Source: an uncultured Oscillospiraceae bacterium
GTDB taxonomy: Bacteria > Bacillota > Clostridia > Oscillospirales > Oscillospiraceae
Direction: 5' to 3'
DNA: 36,870 bases
Assembly: GCA_934597165.1 (NCBI GenBank)
Contig: CAKTQP010000019.1
Coordinates: forward strand, 1 to 36,870
The notes beneath the pieces were generated by a model that was not told the DNA's origin, did no database searches, and saw nothing but the letters and a program-made list of their open reading frames with translations. Shown here piece by piece: positions 29,403-36,870 of the stretch. A program made the translations under genes and the position numbers. Positions within the stretch are counted from its first letter, which is position 1; the number at the start of each line of letters is the position of its first letter.

Positions 29403-29993
29403 TCAGGAACCGGTCGTGAAGTCCGGTTCCTGAACCTCCTTATACCAGTCATCATAGACCGAAGAAGTAGTAGTATCGCTGGTACGCGCCTTGACAATAC
29501 CATCAGAGCGGGGATCACAGGTCAGGGGCAGGGTCTCGGTCTCCGGCTCCACGCTCTCCTCCTTGGTCTTGCCAGACACGGAGGGACGGGATGCAGTGCA
29601 ATGGTACATAACGTGACGGATAGCCTTGGCGTCCCCCTCAAATTCAAACAGCAAGGCAAATGCGGGAGGAGCAGCCGTGCTGGTCTTTTCCACCAATACC
29701 TTATTCTTATCCATGGTCTCCTGAAGGATGTCCGTACGGAACTTTTCCGGCAGCAGCGCCACTTCCAAATCCCCACTGTAACCATTGTTGGAGATTGCGC
29801 GGAAATAGACCATGCCGTCTGCATAGAAGGGGTCGTTGGAACTCTCCTCATCCAGAGACAGGTTCACCGCACCGGGGATAGGCACCGGTGCGCCATACGT
29901 AAACGTAGTCACGCCACTGTCATTCACGCTCTCCGTCAGGGGCGCATAATGGACATTCTTCAAACTGTATTTCACCTTATTGCTTTCGCTCAT
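29403..29993 (-). CDS. Phage major tail protein (phi13 type), 196 aa
   Basis: It builds the tail tube. The sequence fits the phi13-family tail tube pattern: KVKYSLKNVHYAPLTE at the start, PIPGAVNLSLDEESSNDPFYADGMVYF, then NNGYSGDLEVALLPEKFRTDIL and FALLFEFEGDAKAIRHVMYH. The last 30 residues are a polar tail. GAGGTG is 5 nt before the ATG. The stop is 15 nt before the chaperone start, so both are one transcript. Confidence 0.88.
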   Translation of the reverse strand: MSESNKVKYSLKNVHYAPLTESVNDSGVTTFTYGAPVPIPGAVNLSLDEESSNDPFYADGMVYFRAISNNGYSGDLEVALLPEKFRTDILQETMDKNKVLVEKTSTAAPPAFALLFEFEGDAKAIRHVMYHCTASRPSVSGKTKEESVEPETETLPLTCDPRSDGIVKARTSDTTTSSVYDDWYKEVQEPDFTTGS

Positions 29994-30313
29994 GCTAACA
30001 CCTCAAATTCATAGATCACTTCGTGCATTTTCTCACTCTCAATGTAGGTCTCATCCTTCTGCCAGAACACTCCAGCCTGATTCAGTACCGCCTCCACAGC
30101 GGCCTCCAGGCTGGGGTCTTTCTTGTCCGCGTACAGCTCCACCGCATACCCCTGAACGGGCACATAGACCCCGCCGTCGGCGGCAAAGTTGTCCGATTGG
30201 GTGGCGTAGTACACCGCCCAAGGCAGCGCCGGCGCGTTGCCCTCCTCAAATTGGCGATAGGCCACCGGGATACCGGCGGACAGCAGGATGTTCCGCAATT
30301 CCTTCGGGGTCAT
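29990..30313 (-). CDS. Phage tail completion / minor tail protein, 107 aa
   Basis: The start at 30313 (MTPKELRNILLSAGIPVAY) overlaps the TGA of the gp10-like gene by ATGA; the longer open frame upstream is out-of-frame shadow. The protein has the short alpha/beta pattern of tail terminator or completion proteins, with LPWAVYYATQSDNFAADGGVY and EVIYEFEVL at the end. It lies just before the major tail gene, the usual place for the protein that caps the tail tube. Confidence 0.75.
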   Translation of the reverse strand: MTPKELRNILLSAGIPVAYRQFEEGNAPALPWAVYYATQSDNFAADGGVYVPVQGYAVELYADKKDPSLEAAVEAVLNQAGVFWQKDETYIESEKMHEVIYEFEVLA

Positions 30314-30675
30314 TTGCCCAGCGCCTCCTTCAGCTTCCGTTCCAGGGTTTCCTCTGCCTGGTCTCTGGCAGCGGCGATGTGGGGCCGTGCCGCCACCCGA
30401 CCGCCGTTGCGCTTGGCGTGACCGAACTCCAGCAGGTGGGTCAGCTGGTAGTGGTCCCGGGAGCGCACCGTAACGCGGACCGTGGTGGAGGTAGTCTCCG
30501 CCTTGGTTGCCGTCCAGCTCTTGGCATAAGCCCCCGTCCGGACAGGCGCAGTGGCCTTGATCTGATCCCGGCACTCCTTGGCAGTGTCCTCCACGATCTC
30601 CTGCATATCCGCCACCGTCATATCAGCGTAGTCGTGCAGCGCCTGCATGATCTCCGCCGCAATATCCTTAGCCAT
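30310..30675 (-). CDS. HK97 gp10-like head-tail joining protein, 121 aa
   Basis: The protein starts MAKDIAAEIMQALHDYADM, then the typical KATAPVRTGAYAKSW motif and LTHLLEFGHAKRNGGRVAARPHI, a clear HK97 gp10-family match. It helps join head and tail. GGAAGG lies 5 nt before the ATG at 30675, and the start overlaps the head closure gene by 8 nt. Confidence 0.88.
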   Translation of the reverse strand: MAKDIAAEIMQALHDYADMTVADMQEIVEDTAKECRDQIKATAPVRTGAYAKSWTATKAETTSTTVRVTVRSRDHYQLTHLLEFGHAKRNGGRVAARPHIAAARDQAEETLERKLKEALGK

Positions 30676-30979
30676 CTGCCTTCCCCCGTTGCTCCGTTGC
30701 GTACAGCTCCACCACATCCCCCCGCCGGTAGGTGCGGTACACCTCCAACGTCAACCCTTCCCACCGCAGCCGGGTCTGACCGCCGTAGTCGCAGGCGTGT
30801 ACCACCGCCATCAGGGAGGGTTTTAGGCCAGCCGCCCCGGCGGCGGCGAACTCGGCGCGGGAGACAGAGCGCACATCCGCCCACACCTCCCGCTCCACCG
30901 GCGGGGCAGGCACCGTGTTGCCGATGTCGTCCCAGCCCAGTGTTTCGGTGATGAGGGTAATCCGGTCACTAAAGAACAT
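30668..30979 (-). CDS. Phage head closure protein, 103 aa
   Basis: A small beta-barrel protein of the SPP1 gp16-like head closure group: FFSDRITLITETLGWDD at the start, REVWADVRSVSRAEFAAAG in the middle and the ending VVELYATEQRGKADG. The ATG at 30979 with AGAAGGA is preferred to upstream ATGs in the open frame. It overlaps the connector gene by 11 nt. It seals the portal before tail attachment. Confidence 0.85.
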   Translation of the reverse strand: MFFSDRITLITETLGWDDIGNTVPAPPVEREVWADVRSVSRAEFAAAGAAGLKPSLMAVVHACDYGGQTRLRWEGLTLEVYRTYRRGDVVELYATEQRGKADG

Positions 30980-31262
30980 AGGATTCCTTCTTCCGAATCT
31001 CATCGCGGAGCTGCATATAGTCCTCCCGATTGGCCGCCGCATCCTCGTTGCTCAGCCCGAACTTCCACCGGACGAAGCACCGCACCGCCCCCAGCACCAG
31101 CGGGTCGGATTCATCCTCCACACAGGCCGCCTGCACCCCCAACGAGGTCAAATCCCTGCGGCACTCCTCGATCAGGTCGCATAATTCTGCGTCCACCTCA
31201 TCGCTCTGGCTCCGCCGCACGGCGCGGCGGAGCTTGGCCAGGTAATCGCTGCCCACCGACAT
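30969..31262 (-). CDS. Phage head-tail connector protein (gp6-like), 97 aa
   Basis: A helical protein with the connector pattern DYLAKLRRAVR, DLIEECRRDLTSLGV, DPLVLGAVRCFVRWKFGL and a final MQLRDEIRKKESY. It forms the ring below the portal. Its ATG overlaps the capsid stop as TGATG, so translation is coupled to the major capsid gene. Confidence 0.85.
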   Translation of the reverse strand: MSVGSDYLAKLRRAVRRSQSDEVDAELCDLIEECRRDLTSLGVQAACVEDESDPLVLGAVRCFVRWKFGLSNEDAAANREDYMQLRDEIRKKESYVL

Positions 31263-32485
31263 CAGGCAGTGCCCTTGGCGATCTGGCAGACCAGGAAGCC
31301 GTTGTGCTTGATGAGGTTGCCGCCTGCCAGCACCTCGCCCATGACGGTCAGCAAGCCTTCGGCGAACTTGTAGTCCTTGGAGACCTCGATGACATAATCA
31401 CCAAACAGACCCAGCTCGTAGTTCATGGGGTCGCCGTAGACCATGGTGTTGGTGACAGCAGCGCTGCTCTGCGCAGTACCGGCCAGGGCGGTCAGGTTGC
31501 TGTTGATGGTGTAGGGCACCGCCAGGCCGCCGTCCTTGATGATACCGGTGTTGGGGTTACCCGCATCCGGGGTGATCTCATAGACCGGCTTCTTGTCGCT
31601 GCCCCGGACGTCGCCGAAGGCGATCAGGTCGCTCTTGTTCAGATACAGTCGGGCGGAAGCGCCCACGTTCTCATCGCCGCCGTAGGACAGGACGATCTTC
31701 CGCAGGGTCTTCTCGTCAATGACCCCCTTCTTGGAGCTGTCCAGCGCCATGGTCAGGGTGTCGTAGATGGCCTCGGACTTCGTGTTCTGGGCGGTCTTGA
31801 TGCCGTAGAAGTTGCTGCCGTCGCCGTTGACGATGAGGGCACCCACCTTGGCGCGGAGGGCCACCAGAGCGATCTCCTGCACCTTGGCCACGTAGTTCAC
31901 CGGGGTCAGCTTTTCGATGTTCTTGCTCACATAGCTGGTCACGTTGACCAGATTGGGCTTGATGGACGCCACCCGGAAGGTGGGGTCGCTGCCAGTGGCA
32001 GCAGTGCCATCGGTGCGAGAACCAGCGGCAGCATTGGCACTCACATAAGGCTCCGACCACTCCCCGCAGCCCTCACAGTCCATGACCCGCACTTCATCCA
32101 CGATGGAGGACACGACGTTGAAAGTGCCTTCCACGTTCTGACCCACGCCGGTAGGCTTGGCCAGGGAGTCAGTGGCGATGGTGGTGGCGCGCTGGATGGG
32201 TGCCACCAGGCCACGGCGCACCTCCTGGGCAGTCAGAGTGATCTTGCCGTTGCTCTTCATCTCCGCCGCACGGGCTTCCAGGTCTGCGTCCACCGGCTTG
32301 CCGCCGTCCGGCAGCGGCGTCACCTTGTTTGCCACCGCCAGCTTCGCCCGCAGCATGGTCAGCTCCTGATTCAGGCCGTCCACCTCGGCGTCCAGCGCCT
32401 GAGTGCGCGCCTCATCCGCCTCTGCGATCTCCTTAGCGATCTCCGCCTTCCGCGCTTCGATTTCTGCCATTCGTTTCTGATACAT
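31262..32485 (-). CDS. HK97-family major capsid protein, 407 aa
   Basis: The N-terminal about 100 residues are a charged coiled coil (KRMAEIEARKAEIAKEIAEA), the delta domain that acts as scaffold and is removed by the prohead protease. The capsid fold follows, with VSSIVDEVRVMDCEGCGEWS, SYVSKNIEKLTPVNYVAKVQ, GALIVNGDGSNFYGI and a C-terminal FGDYVIEVSKDYKFAEGLLT. The start at 32485 has AAAGGAG 7 nt upstream; an in-frame ORF to 32515 has no site. The protease gene ends 17 nt upstream. Confidence 0.93.
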   Translation of the reverse strand: MYQKRMAEIEARKAEIAKEIAEADEARTQALDAEVDGLNQELTMLRAKLAVANKVTPLPDGGKPVDADLEARAAEMKSNGKITLTAQEVRRGLVAPIQRATTIATDSLAKPTGVGQNVEGTFNVVSSIVDEVRVMDCEGCGEWSEPYVSANAAAGSRTDGTAATGSDPTFRVASIKPNLVNVTSYVSKNIEKLTPVNYVAKVQEIALVALRAKVGALIVNGDGSNFYGIKTAQNTKSEAIYDTLTMALDSSKKGVIDEKTLRKIVLSYGGDENVGASARLYLNKSDLIAFGDVRGSDKKPVYEITPDAGNPNTGIIKDGGLAVPYTINSNLTALAGTAQSSAAVTNTMVYGDPMNYELGLFGDYVIEVSKDYKFAEGLLTVMGEVLAGGNLIKHNGFLVCQIAKGTA

Positions 32486-32502
32486 GATATTGCTCCTTTC
32501 GG

Positions 32503-33105
32503 TTACAGCTTGCATTTCAGCTTGAGTTTGCGCTTGTCCAGCGCCAGCGCCGCCTGACGCGCCCGCTGGCTGTCCTCCACAGCGGCACGCCGTGCCGCGA
32601 TGCTGGTGTCATCATAGGCCGGGATGTCCACGGCGCTGACGTCGTAGAGCCGTTTGACCTTGTAGATGGTCCACAGGTGATTCTCTTCGTCATAGCCTTC
32701 CTCCCGGACGGTGAAGGCGAAGGACATCCGGTCGATGTATCCCCCTGCGATCTCCGCATAGAGCTTGCGCCCTTCCTCCGTCCCGTCCAGCCGGGCACGG
32801 ACAAACACCCCCGTGTCGTCCACGGTCAGCCACAGCGTGTCGTTGCGGGTCCGTGCCAGCACCTTGCCGCCATGGTTGTAGTTGAAGATGACGTCCTCCA
32901 TCAGCGCCCCATCAAAGGCGTGCCGGTCGATCTGCTCCTTGTACTCCGTCCCGCCGTACTCAAAGAGCACGGTGGGGCTGTCAAAGCGCACAGCGTAACC
33001 CTCCACGTACAGCTCCTGCTCCTCGGCCTCCTGGCCGGGGACATCCACCGCTCGGGTGTTCACCTGGAACAGCCGCTCCATCCGGGTCATTCTGTCAGTC
33101 TGCAT
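32503..33105 (-). CDS. HK97-family prohead protease, 200 aa
   Basis: A serine protease that matures the capsid. The catalytic pair is seen in FNYNHGG (His) and YIDRMSFAFTV (Ser), with LYDVSAVDIPAYDDTSI after it, as is usual for the family. A basic C-terminus (DKRKLKLKCKL) may be self-cleaved. The ATG at 33105 follows GAGGTG with 6 nt; it overlaps the portal stop by 11 nt. ATGs at 33090 and 33081 are possible alternatives. Confidence 0.9.
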   Translation of the reverse strand: MQTDRMTRMERLFQVNTRAVDVPGQEAEEQELYVEGYAVRFDSPTVLFEYGGTEYKEQIDRHAFDGALMEDVIFNYNHGGKVLARTRNDTLWLTVDDTGVFVRARLDGTEEGRKLYAEIAGGYIDRMSFAFTVREEGYDEENHLWTIYKVKRLYDVSAVDIPAYDDTSIAARRAAVEDSQRARQAALALDKRKLKLKCKL

Positions 33106-34300
33106 CCTCCTCACCTCCCTCCGTCGGTTCCTGCCCCGTCTGATACTGGGACATATCACTGTTCTTGATGTAGTTCAGCGACAGCACCCGCTCATCGCCA
33201 TCCTCCACCGGCGGCAGCCCGAACAGCTCCCGCTGCTCGTTGGTGGTCATCAGCCCGATCTCTCGCGTGGCGTTGACCAGCTGCACCTTCTCCGCCGTGG
33301 AGGCGTAAATCAAAGCAGATGCGTTGAACAAGATACGATTGCCCAACTCCTGCTCCCGCTTGGTGAAACAGGCGTTGGTGAACGCCTGAGACATCTGCGT
33401 CAGGATGGGCTCCAGCACACTTTCGTAGAACGCCTGAAACTGCTGACTGTTGTAGTTGGAGGTCAGGATGGATTCATTCATCCGCCAAAAATAGAACAGA
33501 TTTGCTCGGATTTCTCTCATCTGCGCCGCGTTGGCCGACCAGGGCGTCACGTTCAGGGGCGTAAAATCCTCCATGGAGTCCACTCCCACGATACCGCCCT
33601 CCTTGGCCGCCCGGGCGAAGCGCTCCACAAAGTCATCCGTGCTCTTCTGCACGTCATCCTTGGCCAGCATGGCCTTCTTTTGCCGCAACAGCCCACGCAC
33701 CTTGTTGGCCACCGTCAGCGCCTCCGTCAGCCCCTCGTCACTGGCTCGAACCATGGCCAGCGTGTTGTAAATGGGCTGATTGCCATCCCCAGCCAGGGTG
33801 CGGCGGTTATAGAACTTGCGCAGGATGACCACATCCTCCACGTTCAGGGTATATTCCCGCCCGTCGGTGTCATCGGTGAACAGCACCGCATACCCACCGC
33901 CTGCGATCTCCCCAAAGGTGAACTGCTGATAGGAGATGGGGATGATGGCCACCGGCGTGGTATCCTCCCATTTGATGTAGGCCAGCGCCGTGGTCTTGTC
34001 CTCCAGCTGGGCCACCAGCTTGTACTTCAGGTCGTAGCCGCTCATCAGGCTGTTGGGTCGCTGATTGAGCAGCTTGGCATAGGGGCTGTCCCGCTTGATC
34101 TTCTGCACCCGGCCATTGCGATCCATGACCACGTGCAGTGCCTCTGCCTTGGCCGCATGGCTGGCGATACAGTCGATGATGGCCCGCACCGTCTCCTGCT
34201 CGTACACATCCCGGTTCCAGCCCGGCGAGCTGCCGCCCAGGCCGAAATAGAGCTTCATCTTGGGTCGGAAGCGCCCGAACAGGGCGCTGAATACTCCCAT
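33095..34300 (-). CDS. HK97-family portal protein, 401 aa
   Basis: Forms the dodecameric DNA gate of the head. Family marks are the N-terminal ETVRAIIDCIASHAAKAEAL, NQRPNSLMSGYDLKYKLVAQ, DVVILRKFYNRR and the later QQFQAFYESVLEPILTQMSQ followed by TTNEQRELFGLPPVEDGDE. The length is normal. GAGGTG lies 5 nt before the ATG; the large terminase gene ends 5 nt upstream. Confidence 0.93.
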   Translation of the reverse strand: MGVFSALFGRFRPKMKLYFGLGGSSPGWNRDVYEQETVRAIIDCIASHAAKAEALHVVMDRNGRVQKIKRDSPYAKLLNQRPNSLMSGYDLKYKLVAQLEDKTTALAYIKWEDTTPVAIIPISYQQFTFGEIAGGGYAVLFTDDTDGREYTLNVEDVVILRKFYNRRTLAGDGNQPIYNTLAMVRASDEGLTEALTVANKVRGLLRQKKAMLAKDDVQKSTDDFVERFARAAKEGGIVGVDSMEDFTPLNVTPWSANAAQMREIRANLFYFWRMNESILTSNYNSQQFQAFYESVLEPILTQMSQAFTNACFTKREQELGNRILFNASALIYASTAEKVQLVNATREIGLMTTNEQRELFGLPPVEDGDERVLSLNYIKNSDMSQYQTGQEPTEGGEEDAD

Positions 34301-34304
34301 CTCA

Positions 34305-35969
34305 TCACCTCAAATACGCTAAAAATTCATCTTCATGGTTGTAGTAACCGGTCATGGCGTTGAGCAGGGACACCGTGCCGTCAATGCGCCGGTTGGCGGT
34401 GATCTTCTCCGGCTGGATGGAGTCGATACCCCGCTGGTTGCTGGACTTGGCCGCCGTGTTGGACAGGCACCAGCGCAAAATGGGGTTGTTCTGATACACG
34501 ATACGGTGGTCTTCAAACAGCCCCTTCATCCGCTTCATGGGGTACGTCCAGGTCACCGGCCCCTGCCGGATGCGCTCCATCTCAAAGCCCATGTCGGTCA
34601 TCTGGGGCACCCAGTACCCGGACAGGGCGGCGTCATAGCACACCCACAGCGGTCGGATGTCACGCTCCTGTACCATGGACACAAACCACTCGGTCACGTC
34701 GTTGTAGTCCACCGTGGCCCCGTCGCACAACGTCAGCCACCCCTGCTGCGCCCACAGCCGGTAGGGCGCCTCCTTGCGCCCCTGATGCTCCACCTGTTCC
34801 ACCCGCGCCGCGGGCAGAAAATACTGCTGCAACACGTAGAACTGCGGGTCCTCCGGTCGCCGGATGAGCAGCGTGGCACAGGTCAGGTCGGTGGTGGCGG
34901 ACAGGTCACAGCCGCCGATGGCGTAGGTGTGGTTCAGATAGTCCGCCTCCGCCACCGTCTCATTCTTCAGCACCGCCCAGGGCAGCCAGCTGGCAGCGGA
35001 ATTTTCTTGGATATTGAAATCCTTCACCAGCAAAGACGGCAGACAGGACGGGTCATGCTTGGCACGCTCCACATCGTCCGCCAGCTGCTGGCGGCTCTTG
35101 ATGGTGCCCAGACCGGGGTTGGCCTTCTGCCAGGCGCCCGGGTCCGTCCACTCCGCCCGGTCATCCAGGGTGTACAGCACCGGCAGCAGATGGGCATCCG
35201 CCACCGTCCCTTTGGCCACCGAGAGGGCGTACTCGAACATATCATCGTAGATACCCTCCCGGGCGAACCCGGCGGTGGTGATGGTGCCAAAGATGGGCTG
35301 CTTGCGTGCCTTCATGCCCTGTTTGGTCACGTCGTACAGGTTGCGATCCTCCTGGGCGTGAAGCTCATCGCAGGAGCAGTAGTGCAGGTTCAGCCCGTCC
35401 AGGGTCTTAGACTTGGACGCCAGCGCCTTCATGGTGCTGTTGGTCAGCTTGAACTCCATCCCGCCGATGATGGGCACCACTAGGGCGGACAAGTCCGCGT
35501 CCTGCTCGATGATCTTCCGGGCAGTCTTGTAGACGATGGCCGCCTGGTCATATTTCGTCGCGATGCTCACGCACTGAGCACCCGCCTCCCCGTCCGCCAC
35601 CAGCATATAGACCATGATGCAGGCAGAGAGGAAGCTCTTCCCGTTCTTCCGCGCCACCAGCAGGAAAAACTCCCGGAACCGGCGGAGCCTGGTCTTCTTG
35701 TCCACCCACCCGAAGAGGGTCTGGATGAACGCCTTCTCCCACAGTTCCAGCTTGACTAACTGTCCGGCGTGCTCTCCCTCGTAGTGGCGGCAGAAGGTCT
35801 CGATAAACCGGATGGCGTGGTCGCCCAGCTTGGCGCTGAACCGGTAGGGACAGGATTTGTCCGCCGCCTCCGCGTCCAGGCGCTCATACACCTGCCGCAC
35901 CGGCTCGGACACCGTCACCGTCCCCGCCCGGATGGCACGCACGTACTGGCGGACGTAGTTCACAGCCAT
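34305..35969 (-). CDS. Phage terminase large subunit, 554 aa
   Basis: The ATP-driven DNA packaging motor with nuclease. The ATPase domain has the Walker A variant VARKNGKS at 105-112 and Walker B HYCSCDE at 195-202, followed by the coupling TITTAGF. The nuclease domain has acidic GGCDLSATTDLT near 355 and VCYDAALSG near 445. This form with an early ARKNGKS belongs to the HK97-type terminases common in cos phages of Firmicutes. The start lies 1 nt after the small subunit stop. Confidence 0.94.
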   Translation of the reverse strand: MAVNYVRQYVRAIRAGTVTVSEPVRQVYERLDAEAADKSCPYRFSAKLGDHAIRFIETFCRHYEGEHAGQLVKLELWEKAFIQTLFGWVDKKTRLRRFREFFLLVARKNGKSFLSACIMVYMLVADGEAGAQCVSIATKYDQAAIVYKTARKIIEQDADLSALVVPIIGGMEFKLTNSTMKALASKSKTLDGLNLHYCSCDELHAQEDRNLYDVTKQGMKARKQPIFGTITTAGFAREGIYDDMFEYALSVAKGTVADAHLLPVLYTLDDRAEWTDPGAWQKANPGLGTIKSRQQLADDVERAKHDPSCLPSLLVKDFNIQENSAASWLPWAVLKNETVAEADYLNHTYAIGGCDLSATTDLTCATLLIRRPEDPQFYVLQQYFLPAARVEQVEHQGRKEAPYRLWAQQGWLTLCDGATVDYNDVTEWFVSMVQERDIRPLWVCYDAALSGYWVPQMTDMGFEMERIRQGPVTWTYPMKRMKGLFEDHRIVYQNNPILRWCLSNTAAKSSNQRGIDSIQPEKITANRRIDGTVSLLNAMTGYYNHEDEFLAYLR

Positions 35970-35970
35970 G

Positions 35971-36318
35971 TCACTTGCCCTTTTCCAGGAAGCTGGCCAG
36001 CTTTTCCCCGGCGGCGGAGCGTGCCATGTCCTTCTTGTCCGGCAGCAAGTCCGCCAGCTTTTTGCCCATGTCGCCGTAGCGCTGGACCAGGGAGCAGTAG
36101 GCTTTCATGGCCGGACTTTCCCGCAGCATGGACTGTTTTCCCTGCTGAAATTCGTCCACAGCCCCCTCTTTTCGGATGGTTTGCTTGAGTTTTTTCAGCT
36201 GCGATTCCATGAATTTCAGCTCGGCAATGTATTTCTCCGCCACCGCCTGTCTGCTGGGGTCAACTTTGTTGAAGATCTCCTGATAGGCCCCGTACTTGCC
36301 CGTTTTCGTGCTTGTCAT
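35971..36318 (-). CDS. Phage terminase small subunit, 115 aa
   Basis: A basic helical protein of P27-like type: YIAELKFMESQLKKLKQTIR, then QSMLRESPAMKAYCSLVQRY before the C-terminal DMGKKLADLLPD. It recognises the packaging site and hands DNA to the large subunit. AGGGGGG lies upstream of the ATG. It follows the HNH gene after an 81-nt gap that contains G-rich/C-rich inverted repeats. Confidence 0.88.
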   Translation of the reverse strand: MTSTKTGKYGAYQEIFNKVDPSRQAVAEKYIAELKFMESQLKKLKQTIRKEGAVDEFQQGKQSMLRESPAMKAYCSLVQRYGDMGKKLADLLPDKKDMARSAAGEKLASFLEKGK

Positions 36319-36399
36319 AGCGTCTTACCCCCCTTATGGCGTGGTCTTGCGTGTTAACTTGAGAGCGCTTCTCGGTCCTCTTGCCCACCCCCCAGGTGG

Positions 36400-36696
36400 C
36401 TACCCCTCCCGGGGGGTCAGCTGACCGTCGGCGTCGAAGAAAAACCCGTCCGCACAGTCCGCCCGCCCCAGCGTAATGGCCGCGTGGCAGTCGTGACACA
36501 GACTGTGCAGCAGCGCCGGGTTCAGCGTCACCGTTGGGTCGTCGATGTTCTCCGGCGTCAGCGGGATGGCGTGATGCACCTCGGTCGCCCTGCCCCCGCA
36601 CTCCTCGCAGCTGTACAGGTCCCGATGCAGCACCTCCGCCCGCAGCGTCCGCCACGCCACGCTGCGATAAAACTTTCTTGCCCATTCCTTCGCCAT
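36400..36696 (-). CDS. Phage HNH endonuclease, 98 aa
   Basis: A compact HNH nuclease: structural zinc pair CEEC at 30-33 and CHDC at 67-70, catalytic HH at 41-42 in EVHHAIPL, and the closing LHSLCHDCHAAIT. HNH proteins beside terminase genes are needed for cos cutting and packaging in many Firmicutes phages. The ATG at 36696 follows GGAGGTG; upstream in-frame ATGs at 36711 and 36723 are possible. Confidence 0.88.
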   Translation of the reverse strand: MAKEWARKFYRSVAWRTLRAEVLHRDLYSCEECGGRATEVHHAIPLTPENIDDPTVTLNPALLHSLCHDCHAAITLGRADCADGFFFDADGQLTPREG

Positions 36697-36760
36697 GGAC
36701 GTCACCTCCATGCGCCAGCCCATCCGTGCTCTTTCGCCCTCCTGGGCTATCACCTCCAGG

Positions 36761-36812
36761 CAAAACAAAAAGCGCCCAGTCTCCTCACCTGCTGGTGAAG
36801 TTACTGGACGCT
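36761..36812 (-). terminator. Terminator upstream of the packaging operon
   Basis: On the minus strand AGCG-T-CCAGT pairs with ACTGG-G-CGCT, with an inner CACC/GGTG stem, followed by TTTTTGTTTTG. It ends the transcript arriving from the right, or is a regulated (antitermination) stop before the late genes. Confidence 0.7.
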
Positions 36813-36869
36813 GGCGTTTTCTACGCTCTCCGCACTGCGGAGCTGGTCGCTACGATATTCGATTCTGAT
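36801..36869 (-). CDS. C-terminal end of a phage gene (cut by the right edge)
   Basis: An open frame from the edge gives 22 residues, ending RSDQLRSAESVENASVQ before a TAA that overlaps the terminator stem. The hydrophilic ending and the terminator right after it suggest a real gene end. Nothing can be said on function. Confidence 0.4.
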   Translation of the reverse strand: MRIEYRSDQLRSAESVENASVQ

Positions 36870-36870
36870 T

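Larger units (their letters stand above)
17315..36870. mobile_element. Integrated element: prophage (siphophage) with attachment-zone cargo, right end outside the window
   Basis: The left limit is set at the outer tRNA 3'-end copy (17315); the inner copy at 18171 is the alternative. From 18858 on, all recognisable genes are tailed-phage late genes in the normal order, all on the minus strand. Integrase, repressor and replication genes are absent and should lie to the right. Structural genes look intact, with overlapping starts preserved, so the prophage may be functional. Confidence 0.8.

Noticed and set aside
36319..36399. cos site between HNH and small terminase genes
   Set aside because: The CCCCGGGAGGGG and CCACC/GGTGG inverted repeats are suggestive, but cohesive ends cannot be located without the other genome end or related phages.

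Overview
The window reads as a GC-rich Clostridia chromosome (Firmicutes), most like gut Oscillospiraceae. The reasons are AGGAGG-type ribosome binding sites, many promoters with a 17-nt spacer, an HPr kinase/phosphorylase, a zinc-type L28, an ECF transporter and Firmicutes-type siphophage genes. The genus is inference. There is no rRNA, intact tRNA or CRISPR array.

Host part, about 1-17310. It starts with a truncated lipoprotein gene, a coupled pair of small unknown genes, a glyoxalase-fold (VOC) protein and an AEC-family permease. Then come ornithine carbamoyltransferase, L28 (rpmB), hprK and an L-lactate permease that has three GntR-type operator palindromes before its promoter. Between these genes lie four copies of a mosaic, hairpin-rich intergenic repeat. 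Two copies form a 243-bp perfect inverted repeat around rpmB-hprK. Next are a PF06541-type membrane protein, a phage-replisome-organizer-like protein, a leucine-rich-repeat surface protein, an alpha/beta hydrolase, a PrdX/YbaK-like tRNA deacylase, a sodium-dependent (NSS) transporter and a TetR-controlled ECF operon. In that operon two ATPases and the EcfT subunit are fused into one polypeptide, followed by an MptD-type S component.

Boundary, about 17315-18800. Two 25-bp copies of a tRNA 3' end, each followed on the minus strand by its own intrinsic terminator, bracket a small A+T-richer cassette. The cassette has a strong promoter, an unrecognised 158-aa protein and an unrecognised 55-aa membrane protein. 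Just beyond are a ribbon-helix-helix regulator and a 40-aa ORF behind a promoter that contains an operator-like palindrome. I read this as the 3'-side attachment zone of an integrated element.

Prophage, about 18171 to the right edge and beyond. The siphophage late region lies entirely on the minus strand, transcribed right to left: HNH nuclease, small and large terminase, HK97 portal, protease and capsid, connector, head closure, gp10-like, tail completion, major tail protein, two tail assembly chaperone frames joined by an A9 slippery run, tape measure, distal tail and hub proteins, fibre-like proteins, XhlA-like protein, holin and a three-domain endolysin. Many late genes overlap by ATGA or TGATG, so this is one translationally coupled operon. 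Integrase, lysis-lysogeny control and replication genes are not in the window and are expected to the right, where the model also predicts the intact tRNA gene.
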